A stretch of 64,000 nucleotides of DNA from Sternotherus odoratus (Eukaryota > Chordata > Testudines > Kinosternidae). Location of the stretch: the NCBI GenBank assembly GCA_032164245.1, contig JAVMKO010000147.1:372001-436000 (forward strand). Direction: 5' to 3'. The notes under the pieces were generated by a model. The model saw only the letters and a list, made by a program, of their open reading frames with translations, was not told the DNA's origin and did no database searches. The position numbers were made by a program, and so were the translations under genes. Position 1 is the stretch's first letter. Every line of letters begins with the position of its first letter. Shown here one piece after another: positions 42,640 to 51,760 of the stretch.

Positions 42640-43340
42640 CACTTCTTCCAGCCCCCTAAAAGCAAGAAGTGACCCCAAAGACTTCTCAGTGGGGTGGAGA
42701 GCGGGTAGAGACAAGTGTTTGTATTTGTGGGGTGGGGAGAGAGACAAACTTTCAAGCCACACAGAGACATGCAGGTGATTCAGTTCTATGGGCCTCAAAA
42801 GCATCTCTCCCTCACCAACCAAACATGGCCAAGAAAAGATCTTACCTCCCCTACCTTGTTTCTCTCATTTCTTGGGATGGACATGCCTACAACTACCCTG
42901 GGATTCCCTCCCAGGGAGTCAGACACCCAGAGTGGAGACACCCCAGCCCCTGTTCTAAGTGACCATGACAAGGTTGGGGGTTGAGCCCCCTGGAATCCTG
43001 GGACCAGCCTCGTCGGGGTTCTGAGGACTCTGCCACACATGAGTAGAAAGAGAGTCCTTGGGGTCAGGCAGGAATCTGGGTCAGGGAGTGGGGGACTCAG
43101 ATCCTTTCACTAGCCAATTCCACCGGGGTTGTCTATAAGCCAGGGAATTTTGCCACAATAGTGGGACCACACCCTCCTTTACACCTGCACTCTGGACTCA
43201 TTGCTTCTCTCTCCCCCCACCCTTATCTGCTGCTCTTCCTCTGGGCTTTCTCAGCACTGGGCCCACAGCGCTTCCTTCCAGCCTGAGACTGCACTTTCTA
43301 GGCCAGCTCCTGTGCCTGTGGGTCTGTCTCTTACTTCCTA
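42640..43340. other. No gene recognised
   Basis: Moderate-GC spacer within the tRNA cluster. No exon or RNA was seen. Confidence 0.35.
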
Positions 43341-43350
43341 AGCACGTGCC

Positions 43351-43420
43351 TAGCAGAGAATGGATTCAAGCAACCGACTTCTCGTTACAGGCCAGGAGAC
43401 TTCCACTGCATGGCTCTGCT
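43351..43420 (-). pseudogene. tRNA-iMet relic, loop CCTGTAA
   Basis: AGCAGAG and CTCTGCTA acceptor strands are intact, and GCAGTGGAAG and TGAATCCATT recall initiator tRNA-Met. Two bases are missing and the anticodon triplet reads TGT. Clearly decayed. Confidence 0.55.
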
Positions 43421-43535
43421 GAGCAAACTCTTTGGGTCTCAGCTGAACCTACTGAAGCCAAGTGGGAGGGTTTAGAGGCAGGAAAATGGGGCCTTCGAGT
43501 CTCTCAGCAAGTCTTGAGAAGGAAAGGATCACAAC

Positions 43536-43615
43536 TGTCCCTGGGGGGGGAGGGGCTCGAACCACCATCCTTTTGGTTAATAGCTGAACACACTGACCCA
43601 TTGCACCACAGAGAC
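43536..43615 (-). pseudogene. tRNA-Asn relic with anticodon ATT
   Basis: GTCTCTGTGGTGCAATGGG, the CTATTAA loop (ATT) and TGGTGGTTCGAGCCC follow tRNA-Asn. The junction between T arm and acceptor is expanded by a run of C, which lengthens the molecule to about 80 nt and disrupts folding. Confidence 0.65.
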
Positions 43616-43724
43616 ACCTTTGTGCTGGGGTTAGGGCTCTTGCCTAGCAGCCTGCACAGTGGTCTGCCTGTTCTCGCACACCCATGGTTCTAGTGTGGGT
43701 GCTGGACACTGTCACTGAGGAGGG

Positions 43725-43796
43725 AGCCGAGTGATGGAGTAGAAGTGTACTGAGCTTATAACCCAGAGGTTGATCGATCAAAATCATCCTCTGCTA
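43725..43796 (+). pseudogene. tRNA-iMet relic with anticodon TAT
   Basis: The 72-nt sequence aligns over its whole length with initiator tRNA-Met, ending aaaatcatcctctgcta. The anticodon loop has changed from CCCATAA to CTTATAA, giving TAT. Mismatches in the D, anticodon and T stems suggest loss of function. Confidence 0.65.
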
Positions 43797-44107
43797 GGCA
43801 AATGCTTGTTTCTCTTTCTTCTGGGCCAGTGACCAGCAGGACACCAACAGCCTAGGTGGTGAGGCATGAGGTGGCTGTAGCAGCAGCCTGCCCTGGAGCT
43901 CTCTAGCTGCCTGGGCTGAAGGAAATGTGTGGGGTCTGAGCCTGAGGCAGAATTGCTTCCTTGACCCTTTTCTTTACCACACCACCAGGCAGCTGCTGTG
44001 GGAGAACACGAGGGAGGCTTTTGGGACACTTGGCAGCTCTGTGTGGCTCTCAGGGAAAAGAGCCGAGGCTCCCAACTCAACCTGCCATTGACTCGTGTGG
44101 CTCTGGG

Positions 44108-44233
44108 CTCTGTCAGCCCATGTGGTCCAGTCTGTGGATGTGTCTCAGGCTCGGGCAGCATGGCCGCGCTTCCCTGACGAGCCATGAGACAGGCCAAGAG
44201 CTTTGTGCAGCTGTAACGATGCTGCCTTTGTTG
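44108..44233 (+). repeat. Partial third copy of the 37.5/49.1-kb duplicated segment
   Basis: tcagcccatgtggtccag, catggccgc and gctgtaacgatgctgccttt match both larger copies (about 37.82-37.94 and 49.52-49.64 kb), with more differences than those two show between themselves. Confidence 0.85.
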
Positions 44234-44289
44234 CCCCCTGCCTAATTCAGGGGCAGCACCCCAAGGTAAAGGGCTCTGGGGTCCAGTAG

Positions 44290-44720
44290 GTCCCCTCCCC
44301 CCGCCCGGTCTCACTTCCCCCCCCCCGCCCCGCCCCACGCAGGGACCCCGGGGGGCTGGTCCCCCCCCACCCGGGCAGAGCTGGGCCGGGCGGGGGGGTC
44401 GTTGGTCTCCTGCGGGGACAGCAGCTCTGACCCCCCCGCGGGCGGCCCCCTCCAGTCACCACCCGGCCCCTCAGCCCCGCCCCCGGGGTTCGCGCCAGTA
44501 CCTGGAGGCGGCCGCTGGGCGATCTGCGCATGCCCAGAGCCAGGCATAGCTCCTCCCGCCCCCTGTCCGACGTCACTTCCGCCCCCGGGAGAGGCAGGAA
44601 CTACATCTCCCAGCCTGCCCCGGGGGCGCTTCCGCTCTCTCCAGCCCAGGTCGGAGCGCACCCCGGGCTCTGCCTGACCCCCCCGCGGGTGCAGCGTCGC
44701 CGCTTCTCAGGCGAATCCTC
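44290..44720 (+). promoter_or_regulatory. CpG island, ZNF143-type promoter block C
   Basis: Contains ACTACATCTCCCAG at 44600-44613 followed by cctgccccgggggcgcttcc, and upstream ggtcgttggtctcctgcggg and gacagcagctctgac. All are shared with block D at 53.8-54.2 kb and, inverted, with block A. A ZNF143-bound CpG-island promoter is the simplest reading. The transcript is unknown. Confidence 0.6.
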
Positions 44721-44857
44721 CGTGTCCCGGGGGCGGGGCCTGGGGAGCGCGGGTCGGGGCTGGGGGGGGGGCTCAGGTCCGGGCAGCGCCGCTAGGAATG
44801 CCCCACCCCCGCCCGACTAGCTCCGCCCCCTGCTCTGCCCCCGCACGACTAGCCCCG

Positions 44858-45065
44858 CCCCCCAGGATGCCTGGGTTCTCTCCCCAGCTCTGGGAGGGGA
44901 GTGGGGACTGGTGGTTAGAGCAGGGGGGGCTGGGAGCCAGGACTCCTGGGTTCTCTCCCCGGCTCTGGGAGGGGAGTGGGGGCTGGTGGTTAGAGCGGGG
45001 GGGGGGCTGGGAGCCAGGACTCCTGGGTTCTCTCCCCGGCTCTGGGAGGCGAGTGGGGGGATGGC
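44858..45065 (+). repeat. Dispersed 72-bp tRNA-like tandem repeat, three units
   Basis: Plus-strand units with ggagccaggactcctgggtt and ctctggga. The block directly precedes the exon-like fragment at 45093, mirroring the arrangement at 12025-12215. Confidence 0.8.
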
Positions 45066-45092
45066 GGTCACCCGGGTCCTTCCCCTTCCCAG

Positions 45093-45148
45093 GTGGCCGT
45101 GCAGCGGGAGGCCCGGCGGACGCCCAGCAGGCCCTGGCAGCGGTGCAG
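45093..45148 (+). pseudogene. CNTROB-like exon fragment, plus strand
   Basis: A tccccttcccag acceptor is followed by gtggccgtgcagcgggaggc and a ccagcaggccctggcagcgg word. With one frameshift this reads AVQREARR..QQALAAVQ, like the QREAQAAW..QHQLALVQ part of centrobin. The upstream intronic sequence (cacccgggtccttccc) is also shared with the minus-strand copy at 12025. It is a duplicated, out-of-place scrap. Confidence 0.4.
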
Positions 45149-45181
45149 AGAACCCAGGAGTCCTGGCTCCCAACACCGCCC

Positions 45182-45500
45182 ACCCTGCTCCCCTCCCAAA
45201 GCTGCCAACTCCCGCCCCCATCCCATGCCCTGGAGCAGTGGGTGGTGCCTGGTATGCTAATGAGGACGAGGCTGCTCTGCCCTGTGCAGTGAACCGCTCC
45301 GGGACTTGGGGTTGGGGGGACGCTCTCTGCCCCCTTCCCCCCCACCAACCCCACTGGCCCCCACTCTCCCACATGACATCTACCCCTTCCCACAGCCACC
45401 CCGGATTCACGGTGGCGCCCATCCGGGGGATAAAGGAGGGAGGCTGGAGTCACCCTAAGGTAAAGAGCCGGAGTCCCCCGTGGGGTGCTGCAAAACCCAG
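45182..45500 (-). repeat. Promoter-like dispersed block, copy 2
   Basis: Reverse-oriented relative of 8346-8760: cctggtatgctaatgaggac, ccgctccgggacttgggg, cagccaccccggattc and gggtgctgcaaaaccc. Confidence 0.6.
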
Positions 45501-45544
45501 CTCTGCCTTATTATTTGATTAGAAGAAGCTGGGTTTTGTACCCC

Positions 45545-45605
45545 CGGGTGGATGCCCAGCAGGCCCTGTAAGCAGTGCAGGCTGAGCCCCTGCGGCTGGA
45601 GAGTG
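45545..45605 (+). pseudogene. CNTROB-like exon scrap with stop
   Basis: gtggatgcccagcaggccct followed by gtaagcagtgcaggctg reads VDAQQAL, stop, AVQAEPLRLESGR, echoing the same exon region as 45093. Short and decayed. Confidence 0.3.
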
Positions 45606-45824
45606 GCAGGATGTGTCCACCCTGCCCGGGCCTGCTGGGCCCCCACTGGGGGGTGCTGCAAAACCCAGCAGTTCTTAATTTAAAACAATAACAAACACCC
45701 TGTGCCAGGGGAACTTTCAGCTCCGCTTCCAGCTTGGCCTTCTGGGCCATTGCCCACCCCCCAGCCAGCCAATCTCAGGCCAGGGGCACAGTCGGCACCC
45801 CCTAGAGGGGCCGGGCTCCGTTAC

Positions 45825-45936
45825 CTTCACCAGGCTGAGCTCCATCTGCAGCCCGTCCAGCTCGCTCAGCGCTGCCTCCTGCCACCAGGGCCTGCTGGTC
45901 GTCCACCGCCCGGGGGGCCTCCTGCTGCACAGCTCC
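45825..45936 (-). CDS. CNTROB: CNTROB-like exon (upstream part of coiled coil)
   Basis: A minus-strand segment of 112 nt lies between a CCTTCCCAG acceptor and a GTAACG donor. Its 3-prime half encodes [17 protein letters not shown], close to the RDALQLEMSLVQ stretch of centrobin as remembered. The 5-prime half fits better in another frame ([18 protein letters not shown]), so a small frameshift probably separates the halves. It should precede exons A-C (12.0-11.2 kb) in a leftward gene, which would put most of the tRNA cluster in a large intron or reflect rearrangement. Confidence 0.45.
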
Positions 45937-46210
45937 CTGGGAAGGGGCAGGGTTTGGGCTGATGTGGGGAGGGGAGGGGGCAGCAGGAGAGGGGGGTGGA
46001 GCGGAATGGGGGGGCCTGGGCGAGTGGGGGGCTGTTGCGGGATCAGGATGGGGGGCTGGGTGGGGGGGCTGTCAGGAGGGGGAGCAGGATGGGGGTGCCT
46101 GGGCAGGTGGGGGGCTGTTGGGAAGGGGGGAGCCTGGGGGGGTGGCAGGATTCAGGGTTCCAGGGGGGTCCCTGTGCCTCCTCTCCTGACCCCTATGTGC
46201 CCCTCCCCAG

Positions 46211-46297
46211 GGCTGAGGGGGTCGCTGGAGCGGCTGCAGCTGGAGTACGTCGATATCGTCTTCGCCAACTGCATGGATGCCAACAGCCCCATGGAAG
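46211..46297 (+). CDS. KCNAB3: KCNAB3 exon (aldo-keto reductase core)
   Basis: A CCTCCCCAG acceptor and a GTGGGC donor bound an 87-nt exon encoding [20 protein letters not shown] and MDANSPME. Kv-beta proteins carry GL(K/R)[12 protein letters not shown](I/V)VFAN at this point. KCNAB3 is chosen because LRGSLERLQ and VDIVFAN match it and because TMEM107 and CNTROB-like exons are nearby. The family folds as an NADPH-binding aldo-keto reductase barrel that binds the T1 domain of Kv1 channels in the cytoplasm and promotes inactivation and surface delivery. NCMD replaces the usual N(R)xD. The exon ends after one base of a Glu codon, which the exon at 48095 completes. Confidence 0.9.
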
Positions 46298-46510
46298 GTG
46301 GGCTCCGCCCCCTGCCCCACTGGCTCCGCCCCCTGCCCCACTGGCTCCGCCACCTCGGCACCTCTCCCCCCCTTCCCATCTGGGGCGCCTCCACCCCAGC
46401 ACCGAGAGCCCTCATGCCTGTGTGTGTGTGTCTGTGACACCCCCCCGAAGATGTTGGGGGAGCTGGCCCCCCCATATCTCCTCCTCACCTCTGTCTGCTT
46501 CCCCCCACAG

Positions 46511-46546
46511 AGCATGACCCCAACTTCCGCCTACTGCTGCTGGAAG
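46511..46546 (+). CDS. Candidate 36-nt cassette exon in KCNAB3
   Basis: A cccccacag acceptor and a GTACTG donor enclose 36 nt. Spliced between the exons at 46211 and 48095 it keeps the frame and would add EHDPNFRLLLLE. Both boundaries have the same phase as the neighbouring junction. Known Kv-beta proteins, as I remember them, have no insert here, so it is either a lineage-specific cassette or chance. The rest of the intron to 48094 holds a degenerate repeat and no other exon. Confidence 0.35.
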
Positions 46547-46549
46547 GTA

Positions 46550-47275
46550 CTGGAGAGACCCCTCCCCCCATAAACCTCCCCACCCCATGGAAACCCTCTA
46601 CAGCCCCATAGATCCCCATAACTCCTATAGATCCCCCAGAACCTATAGGACCCAATAGGCCCCAGTTTGTGGGCTAGAGACCCCCCTGAACTTGCATTGT
46701 CACCCCGAAACCTCAGACACCTGAACTACCCCATAGACCTGATCCCATAGGGCAGAGACTCCCTCAAACTCCATAGACCTGGCCCCATGGGTCCAAGACA
46801 CCCCCCCGAATGCCCATTAACCCCCCAACTCCCATAGACCTGGCCCCATAGCATGGAGATCCCCAAAACCCTATAGTTGCCCCTTAAAACCAATAGAACC
46901 TGATGCCCCATAAACGTCCTTGCCTCCCTCATGGACCCGGCCCTGTAGGGCAGTGATCCCCGAACCCCATTAACTCCCCTTGCTCTCCAAACCCCATAGA
47001 GCTCCCCCATAGAGTGGACCCCACAAACCTCCATAGACCTAGCCCCATAGAGACACACCCCAAAGCCCCCTAGAATGCTATAGCCTCCTAACCCCCGTTG
47101 ATCTAGCAGTGTAAGATAGACACCCCACACTGGGTCGTTGTGGGGTTCATGGGACTCTACCCTATAGGTCGGGCTCTATGGGTACGTGTCAGTGCAAAGG
47201 GGTATCTGCTCGGTGGGCACCTCCCTCGGAGATAGCTCGGCCCAGGTCTCACCTCTGGCTGTGTGTGGAAAACCG
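46550..47275. other. KCNAB3 intron with repeated cccatagacct words
   Basis: Weakly repetitive sequence of accccatagacct and ggccccatag words. No gene was seen. Confidence 0.5.
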
Positions 47276-47277
47276 GC

Positions 47278-47965
47278 CTCATTAGGTTTCAGAGTTAACA
47301 CCCCATTGAGCTAAACGGGGCTGGGTCATGTATCTCTGGGGTCCATCTAGGAGTGAATTCATCACCGTTGGGTCTCTGGAAATAACCGGATCCCGGATAT
47401 AAATTGGCCCAGGTCACACTGTCTGGCCGCAGAGTGGGCAGGAAATGACGCCATCAGTAGGTTTCGGAGTCAATGGCCCATAGAACGAAATGGTCGCGGC
47501 ACCCATGTGTGCCAGTGGTATTGAGAGGTACTCGCCCATCAGTATGGGCCAGGTTTAACGTGCCCATTGGTATCGCTGCCAGCAGGTCGTAGGCTGTTGT
47601 TCCACACATCAGGCTAAAATGTGACATCAGTAGGGTTCAGAGTGAACACTGTTCCTGGGGGTGTCTCTAGCGCAGCTGTTCTTTAGGCCGGACTCACCGT
47701 CCCTGTCAGTAGAGTTCAGAGTTAACGCTGCGTGAACGGACACAGGTCCCGTTTCCCTCCGAGCTGGAACCTGCCATCTGTAGGGTTCAGAGTGAACACT
47801 CGTTGAGCGGGGTAGGGGGTGAGTCTAGCTCTGCTGTGGTCCTGCAGGCGGGGCTAACGTTCCCCATCAGTCAGGTTCAGAGTTAACACTGAGCGGCCGC
47901 AGGTCCCGCCTCACTCCGAGCTGGAACCGGCCATCAGTAGGGTTCAGAGTGAACGCCGCACCCAA
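47278..47965. repeat. Degenerate tandem repeat with gttcagagttaac words
   Basis: Eight or so diverged units, each containing a variant of agtagggttcagagtgaaca, spaced roughly 60-130 bp. It lies inside the KCNAB3 intron. Confidence 0.65.
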
Positions 47966-48094
47966 GTTGGGCCGTGCAGCTTTGAACGGCTGAGGGTAAG
48001 AAGTGGGGCTCCCCCGGGGTGGTTGGGCGGAAGCGGGGGTCCTCGGCTGACCTGTCTCCCCTCTTTCTCCCTCCCGCCGCCCCCCTGTTCCCAG

Positions 48095-48180
48095 AGATCA
48101 TGCAGGCCATGACGTACGTCTTCAACCAGGGCATGGCGATGTACTGGGGCACCTCCCGCTGGAGCGCCATGGAGATCATG
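48095..48180 (+). CDS. KCNAB3: KCNAB3 exon (catalytic-core segment)
   Basis: A TGTTCCCAG acceptor and a GTGAGT donor bound 86 nt encoding [20 protein letters not shown] then SRWSAMEIM. This is the highly conserved [21 protein letters not shown] region of Kv-beta subunits, on the NADPH-binding side of the barrel. The first two bases complete the Glu codon from 46297. The exon ends on a codon boundary, as in other family members. It is fully intact. Confidence 0.92.
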
Positions 48181-48381
48181 GTGAGTGACCCGTCCGTACC
48201 GGGAATTGGGGGGCACCCCCGGTTTGGGGGGGAACAGGGGGGGAATGGGGTGCCCAGGCAGGGGGAGGCTTTCAGGGCCCCGTGCCAGGGAGGACGAAGC
48301 CAGGAGGGGTAGGGGGGACTCCAGGGGATGCCCCCCCAGCCAGGCCGGTCTCACCCCCCCATACCCCCCAAATGCCCACGG

Positions 48382-48502
48382 GAGGCGTATTAAGTGGCGC
48401 GGCAGTTCAACCTGGTGCCGCCGGTCTGCGAACAGGCGGAGTATCACATGTTACAGCGGGACAAGGTGGAGTCCCAGCTCCCGTTGCTGTACCACAAGAT
48501 CG
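48382..48502 (+). pseudogene. KCNAB3: KCNAB3 exon with in-frame TAA and lost acceptor
   Basis: The 121-nt segment has exactly the length expected of the Kv-beta exon that starts EAYS. It reads EAY, stop, [36 protein letters not shown] and ends at a GTGAGC donor with one base carried over. The TAA at 48391-48393 replaces the usual Ser codon. The two bases before the exon are GG instead of AG, so the acceptor is also missing. The remainder is conserved as if under selection until recently. Pseudogenisation or sequence error are both possible. Confidence 0.85.
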
Positions 48503-49148
48503 GTGAGCGCTGGGGGGGGGTCCATGGGGCGGGGTGTTGGGGGTGGAGTGGGGGAGCTGGGGGTAACAGGGATGTGTGGGGAGGGGAGAGGGGAGTGGGG
48601 ATCCATGGGGCAGGGTGTTGGGGTGGAGTGGGCGAGCTGGGGGTGACAGGGATGTGTGGGGAGGGGAGTGGGGATCCATGGGGCAGGGTGTTGGGGTGGA
48701 GTGGGGGAGCTGGGGGTGGAGGGGACCAGAGAGGAGGGGGGTGGGGATCCATGGGGCAGGGTGTTGGGGGTGGAGTGGGGGAGCTGGGGGTGACAGGGAT
48801 GTGTGGGGAGGGGAGTGGGGATCCATGGGGCAGGGTGTTGGGGGTGGAGTGGGGGAGCTGGGGGTGACAGGGATGTGTGGGGAGGGGAGTGGGGATCCAT
48901 GGGGCAGGATGTTGGGGGTGGAGTGGGGGAGCTGGGGGTGACAGGGATGTGTGGGGAGGGGAGATGGGATCCATGGGGCAGGGTGTTGGGGGTGGAGTGG
49001 GGGAGCTGGGGGTGACAGGGATGTGTGGGGAAGGGAGAGGGGATCCATGGGGCAGGGTGTTGGGGGTGGAGTGGGGGAGCTGGGGGTGGAGGGGACCAGG
49101 GGGAGGGGGGTGGGGATCCATGGGGCGGGGTGTTGGGGTGGAGTGGGG
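48503..49148. repeat. G-rich minisatellite, about 74-bp unit, in KCNAB3 intron
   Basis: Eight units repeat tggagtgggggagctggggg, tgacagggatgtgtgggga and ggggatccatggggc. Unit variants with 'ggaggggaccag' occur twice. The next KCNAB3 exon (VGxxTWxPLACG) was not found downstream. Confidence 0.9.
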
Positions 49149-50319
49149 TCCTGTCACCTTCCTTTTGATGGTCAGTGATGAAGAATGGAGCAGTGAGGAG
49201 AAAAGTCCCAGACAGCAGCACCGTGGCTAAGCTGGCCAAGGCACTTGCCGGGTAGAGTGGAGGTTAGGGGTGTAGCTCCCAGAGGTGCCTTGTCCAATGT
49301 GTTACGGGTGCCATGTACAATCCATGCCAAGCTAGTGCCATGTGAGCTCTGGCACTGGCAGGAAGTGGTGCAGGATGCTGGGCAGAGGCCCTGGATACCA
49401 GCTGCTGGTTGGTGTCTCTGTGATATGGTGGGTCAGTGAGTTCAGCTGTTAATTGAAAGGGGGTTTATGTTCCCCCAGGGCTCCCATCAAAGTCATGATC
49501 CTCGTGGGAGCTGTCAGCTGTCAGCCCATGTGGTCCAGGCTGTGGACATGACTCAGGCTCGGGCAACATGGCCGCACTTCCCTGACGAGCCATGAAACAG
49601 GCCAAGTGCTTTGTGCAGCTGTAACGATGCTGCCTTTGTTGGACACTTCTGAGAGGATCAGTTCAGGACACATTGCGTAGAGCAGGGCAGTTATAACCCA
49701 AGGCTGGGTTTCCTTTACGCTAAAAGCACCGAACCAGCCAAAGAGAGAGGACTTTGGGTTTAACCCTGCACCGCAAGAACCACAAGCCTGAATCAGCTGC
49801 CCCAGGGTTTGAGAATAGTGACCTGGGTGGGTTAATGGAAGTGTAGACATAATGCTAGGCTATGTCCACTCTGCAGTGAAACACCCAGGGCTGTTCCATG
49901 CCAGCTCAGGCTCCCAGGTCTTGGGCGGTTGGATGAAAAATTTGCAGCATAGACATCTCAGCTCAGACTCAGCACTGGGCTGTGGGACCCCACATGGTTG
50001 GGAGGGAGTTTAGCAAGTGGAAATGGTAAAACCCCAGTGAAGTATTACCCTGGACTCACTGGCAGCTCTCCATGGGTCTGTCTGCTTTGGGGGAGGGACA
50101 ATAACACATCCTGCTGCATTTGTTATTTCAAAGGGTGATTTATGATTTTCATTCTCACACACAGTGCACAGAGCAGGACTCAACCCTGGGTGTAGCTAAA
50201 TGAGCCATCTGCAGATTCTGGCAGCCACAATGAGCCATTTGGTGGGAGAGCTCAGACCTGCCCCCTTTCTGCCCATGTCCCAGAGGGAGGGGTCATCTGG
50301 GAGGAGACTGGACCACTGA
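49149..50319 (+). repeat. 1.17-kb duplicated segment, copy 2
   Basis: Nearly identical to 37451-38613 and in the same orientation. It starts abruptly at the end of the KCNAB3 intronic minisatellite, after which no further KCNAB3 exon appears, so its arrival or an assembly join may have cut the gene. Confidence 0.95.
49217..49290 (+). pseudogene. tRNA-Thr relic in duplicated segment, copy 2
   Basis: A 74-nt Thr-like relic ending ctcccagaggtgcct. It keeps a better 3-prime acceptor strand than copy 1 at 37519-37592. The anticodon stem is unpaired. Confidence 0.6.
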
Positions 50320-50320
50320 T

Positions 50321-50775
50321 CCCCAGAGCCGGGGAGAGAACCCGGGCGTCCTGGCTCCCAGCCCCCCCTGCTCCAACCACCAGCCCCCACTCCCCTCCCA
50401 GAGCCGGGGAGAGAACCCAGGCGTCCTGGCTCCCAGCCCCCCCTGCTCCAACCACCAGCCCCCACTCCCCTCCCAGAGCCGGGGAGAGAACCCAGGCGTC
50501 CTGGCTCCCAGCCTCCCCTGCTCCAACCACCAGCCCCCACTCCCCTCCCAGAGCCGGGGAGAGAACCCAGGCGTCCTGGCTCCCAGCCCCCCCTGCTCCA
50601 ACCACTAGCCCCCACCTCCCTCCCAGAGCCGGGGAGAGAACCCAGGAGTCCTGGCTCCCAGCCCCCCCCTGCTCCAACCACTAGCCCCCACTCCCCTCCC
50701 AGAGCTGGGGAGAGAACCCAGGCGTCCTGGCTCCCAGCCTCCCCTGCTCCAACCACCAGCCCCCACTCTGACTCA
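50321..50775 (-). repeat. Dispersed 72-bp tRNA-like tandem repeat, six units
   Basis: The longest array of this family: six very similar units with gagccggggagagaacccag and cgtcctggctcccagcc. It starts exactly where the 1.17-kb duplication ends. The high unit identity indicates recent expansion. Confidence 0.9.
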
Positions 50776-50799
50776 GTTTCCCTCTGTGTCCAGGGGGCG

Positions 50800-51760
50800 G
50801 GGCCTGTTTCCAACAACTCGAAATTCGAAACCGCTGCCGGTCGCTCACTGGGTCGGCAGTTAAGCGGAGGGCGGGGCTAGAGTCAGCGGGCCACGGCCCC
50901 TCCCGCTCTGCCATTGGCTGCAGCATCCCGAAGGATCCGGCTCCGCCTTGCTATTGGCCACCACGCCCGCCCTGCTCGTGGCAGCCTCCGCTGTCAGTCC
51001 CCGCCCTCCACCCTGCCATTGGATGCCGACCCCGGCTGAACCCTCCCCCCTATACTTACCATTGGCGACCGTGCTCGTCCCTCCAACCATCCTATTGGAC
51101 GCCGCGCCCATCCCCTTCCATATAATACACCATCTCATTGGTTCGCACACATGCCCGTCTCCTGCTGCTCGTTCGCTATTGGCTTTCGGGACCTGCCCCC
51201 CCTCCCATTGGCTCTGCCATGCCCCGAGTCTCTTCGCCGGCGAACACACCCCCTGGACTAGCGCCCCGCGCCGCGGCTCTGCTCGCGTCTTGGGGAGTGG
51301 GGCGGGGCTCGCGCCTGCGCCGTTAGGATTAAAACAAACGGAGGCTCTTGTCAATCACTCCGGTAAGCGGCCAATCAGAGAAGAGAGGCGTGGCGCCCCG
51401 CCATTTTGTGAGGGGTCCCAGCTTCTGCCCAGGAACAGAGGGCGGCGCCCAGCCAATCACGAGAGAAGCTGAGGACGAGCCCAGCCAATCACGGAAGCGG
51501 GGGCGGGCAGTCAGCTACTGCAGGGAGGGTTAGGGGAGACGCCCAGCCAATCAGGGGTAATAAGATGCACCGCCCCTTCCCCTCAGCCAATGAGAGAGAA
51601 GAGATGTGGTGTCCAGCCAATCATAAGGGAGCAAAAGAAAAGGAAGGCTCCAGGCAATCACAAGCAAGGGAGCAGGCTGAGTCCCACCCAGGGAAGAGCT
51701 GTCAGCAGGCCCCAGCCAATCAGAGCAGCGAGGATGGAGCTGGTCCCGCCCCTTTGGAGA
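50800..51760. promoter_or_regulatory. CpG-island promoter with 15 CCAAT boxes in mirror image
   Basis: Eight ATTGG cores lie at 50913, 50953, 51018, 51061, 51094, 51137, 51178 and 51207, and seven CCAAT cores at 51371, 51453, 51485, 51547, 51587, 51617 and 51716. Every box left of centre is inverted and every box right of centre is direct. Most have the ATTGGCT- or AGCCAATCA-type extension favoured by NF-Y. The centre (51220-51350) is CpG-rich with a gggcggggc Sp1-type box. A palindromic ttcgaaattcgaaa-like word lies at 50818-50834. This looks like a bidirectional NF-Y-driven promoter, but the genes it serves were not identified. Confidence 0.75.

Noticed and set aside
48407..49239. Several 200-260-codon open frames on both strands
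   Set aside because: They are frames through a 74-bp tandem repeat with unit length not disrupting the frame.
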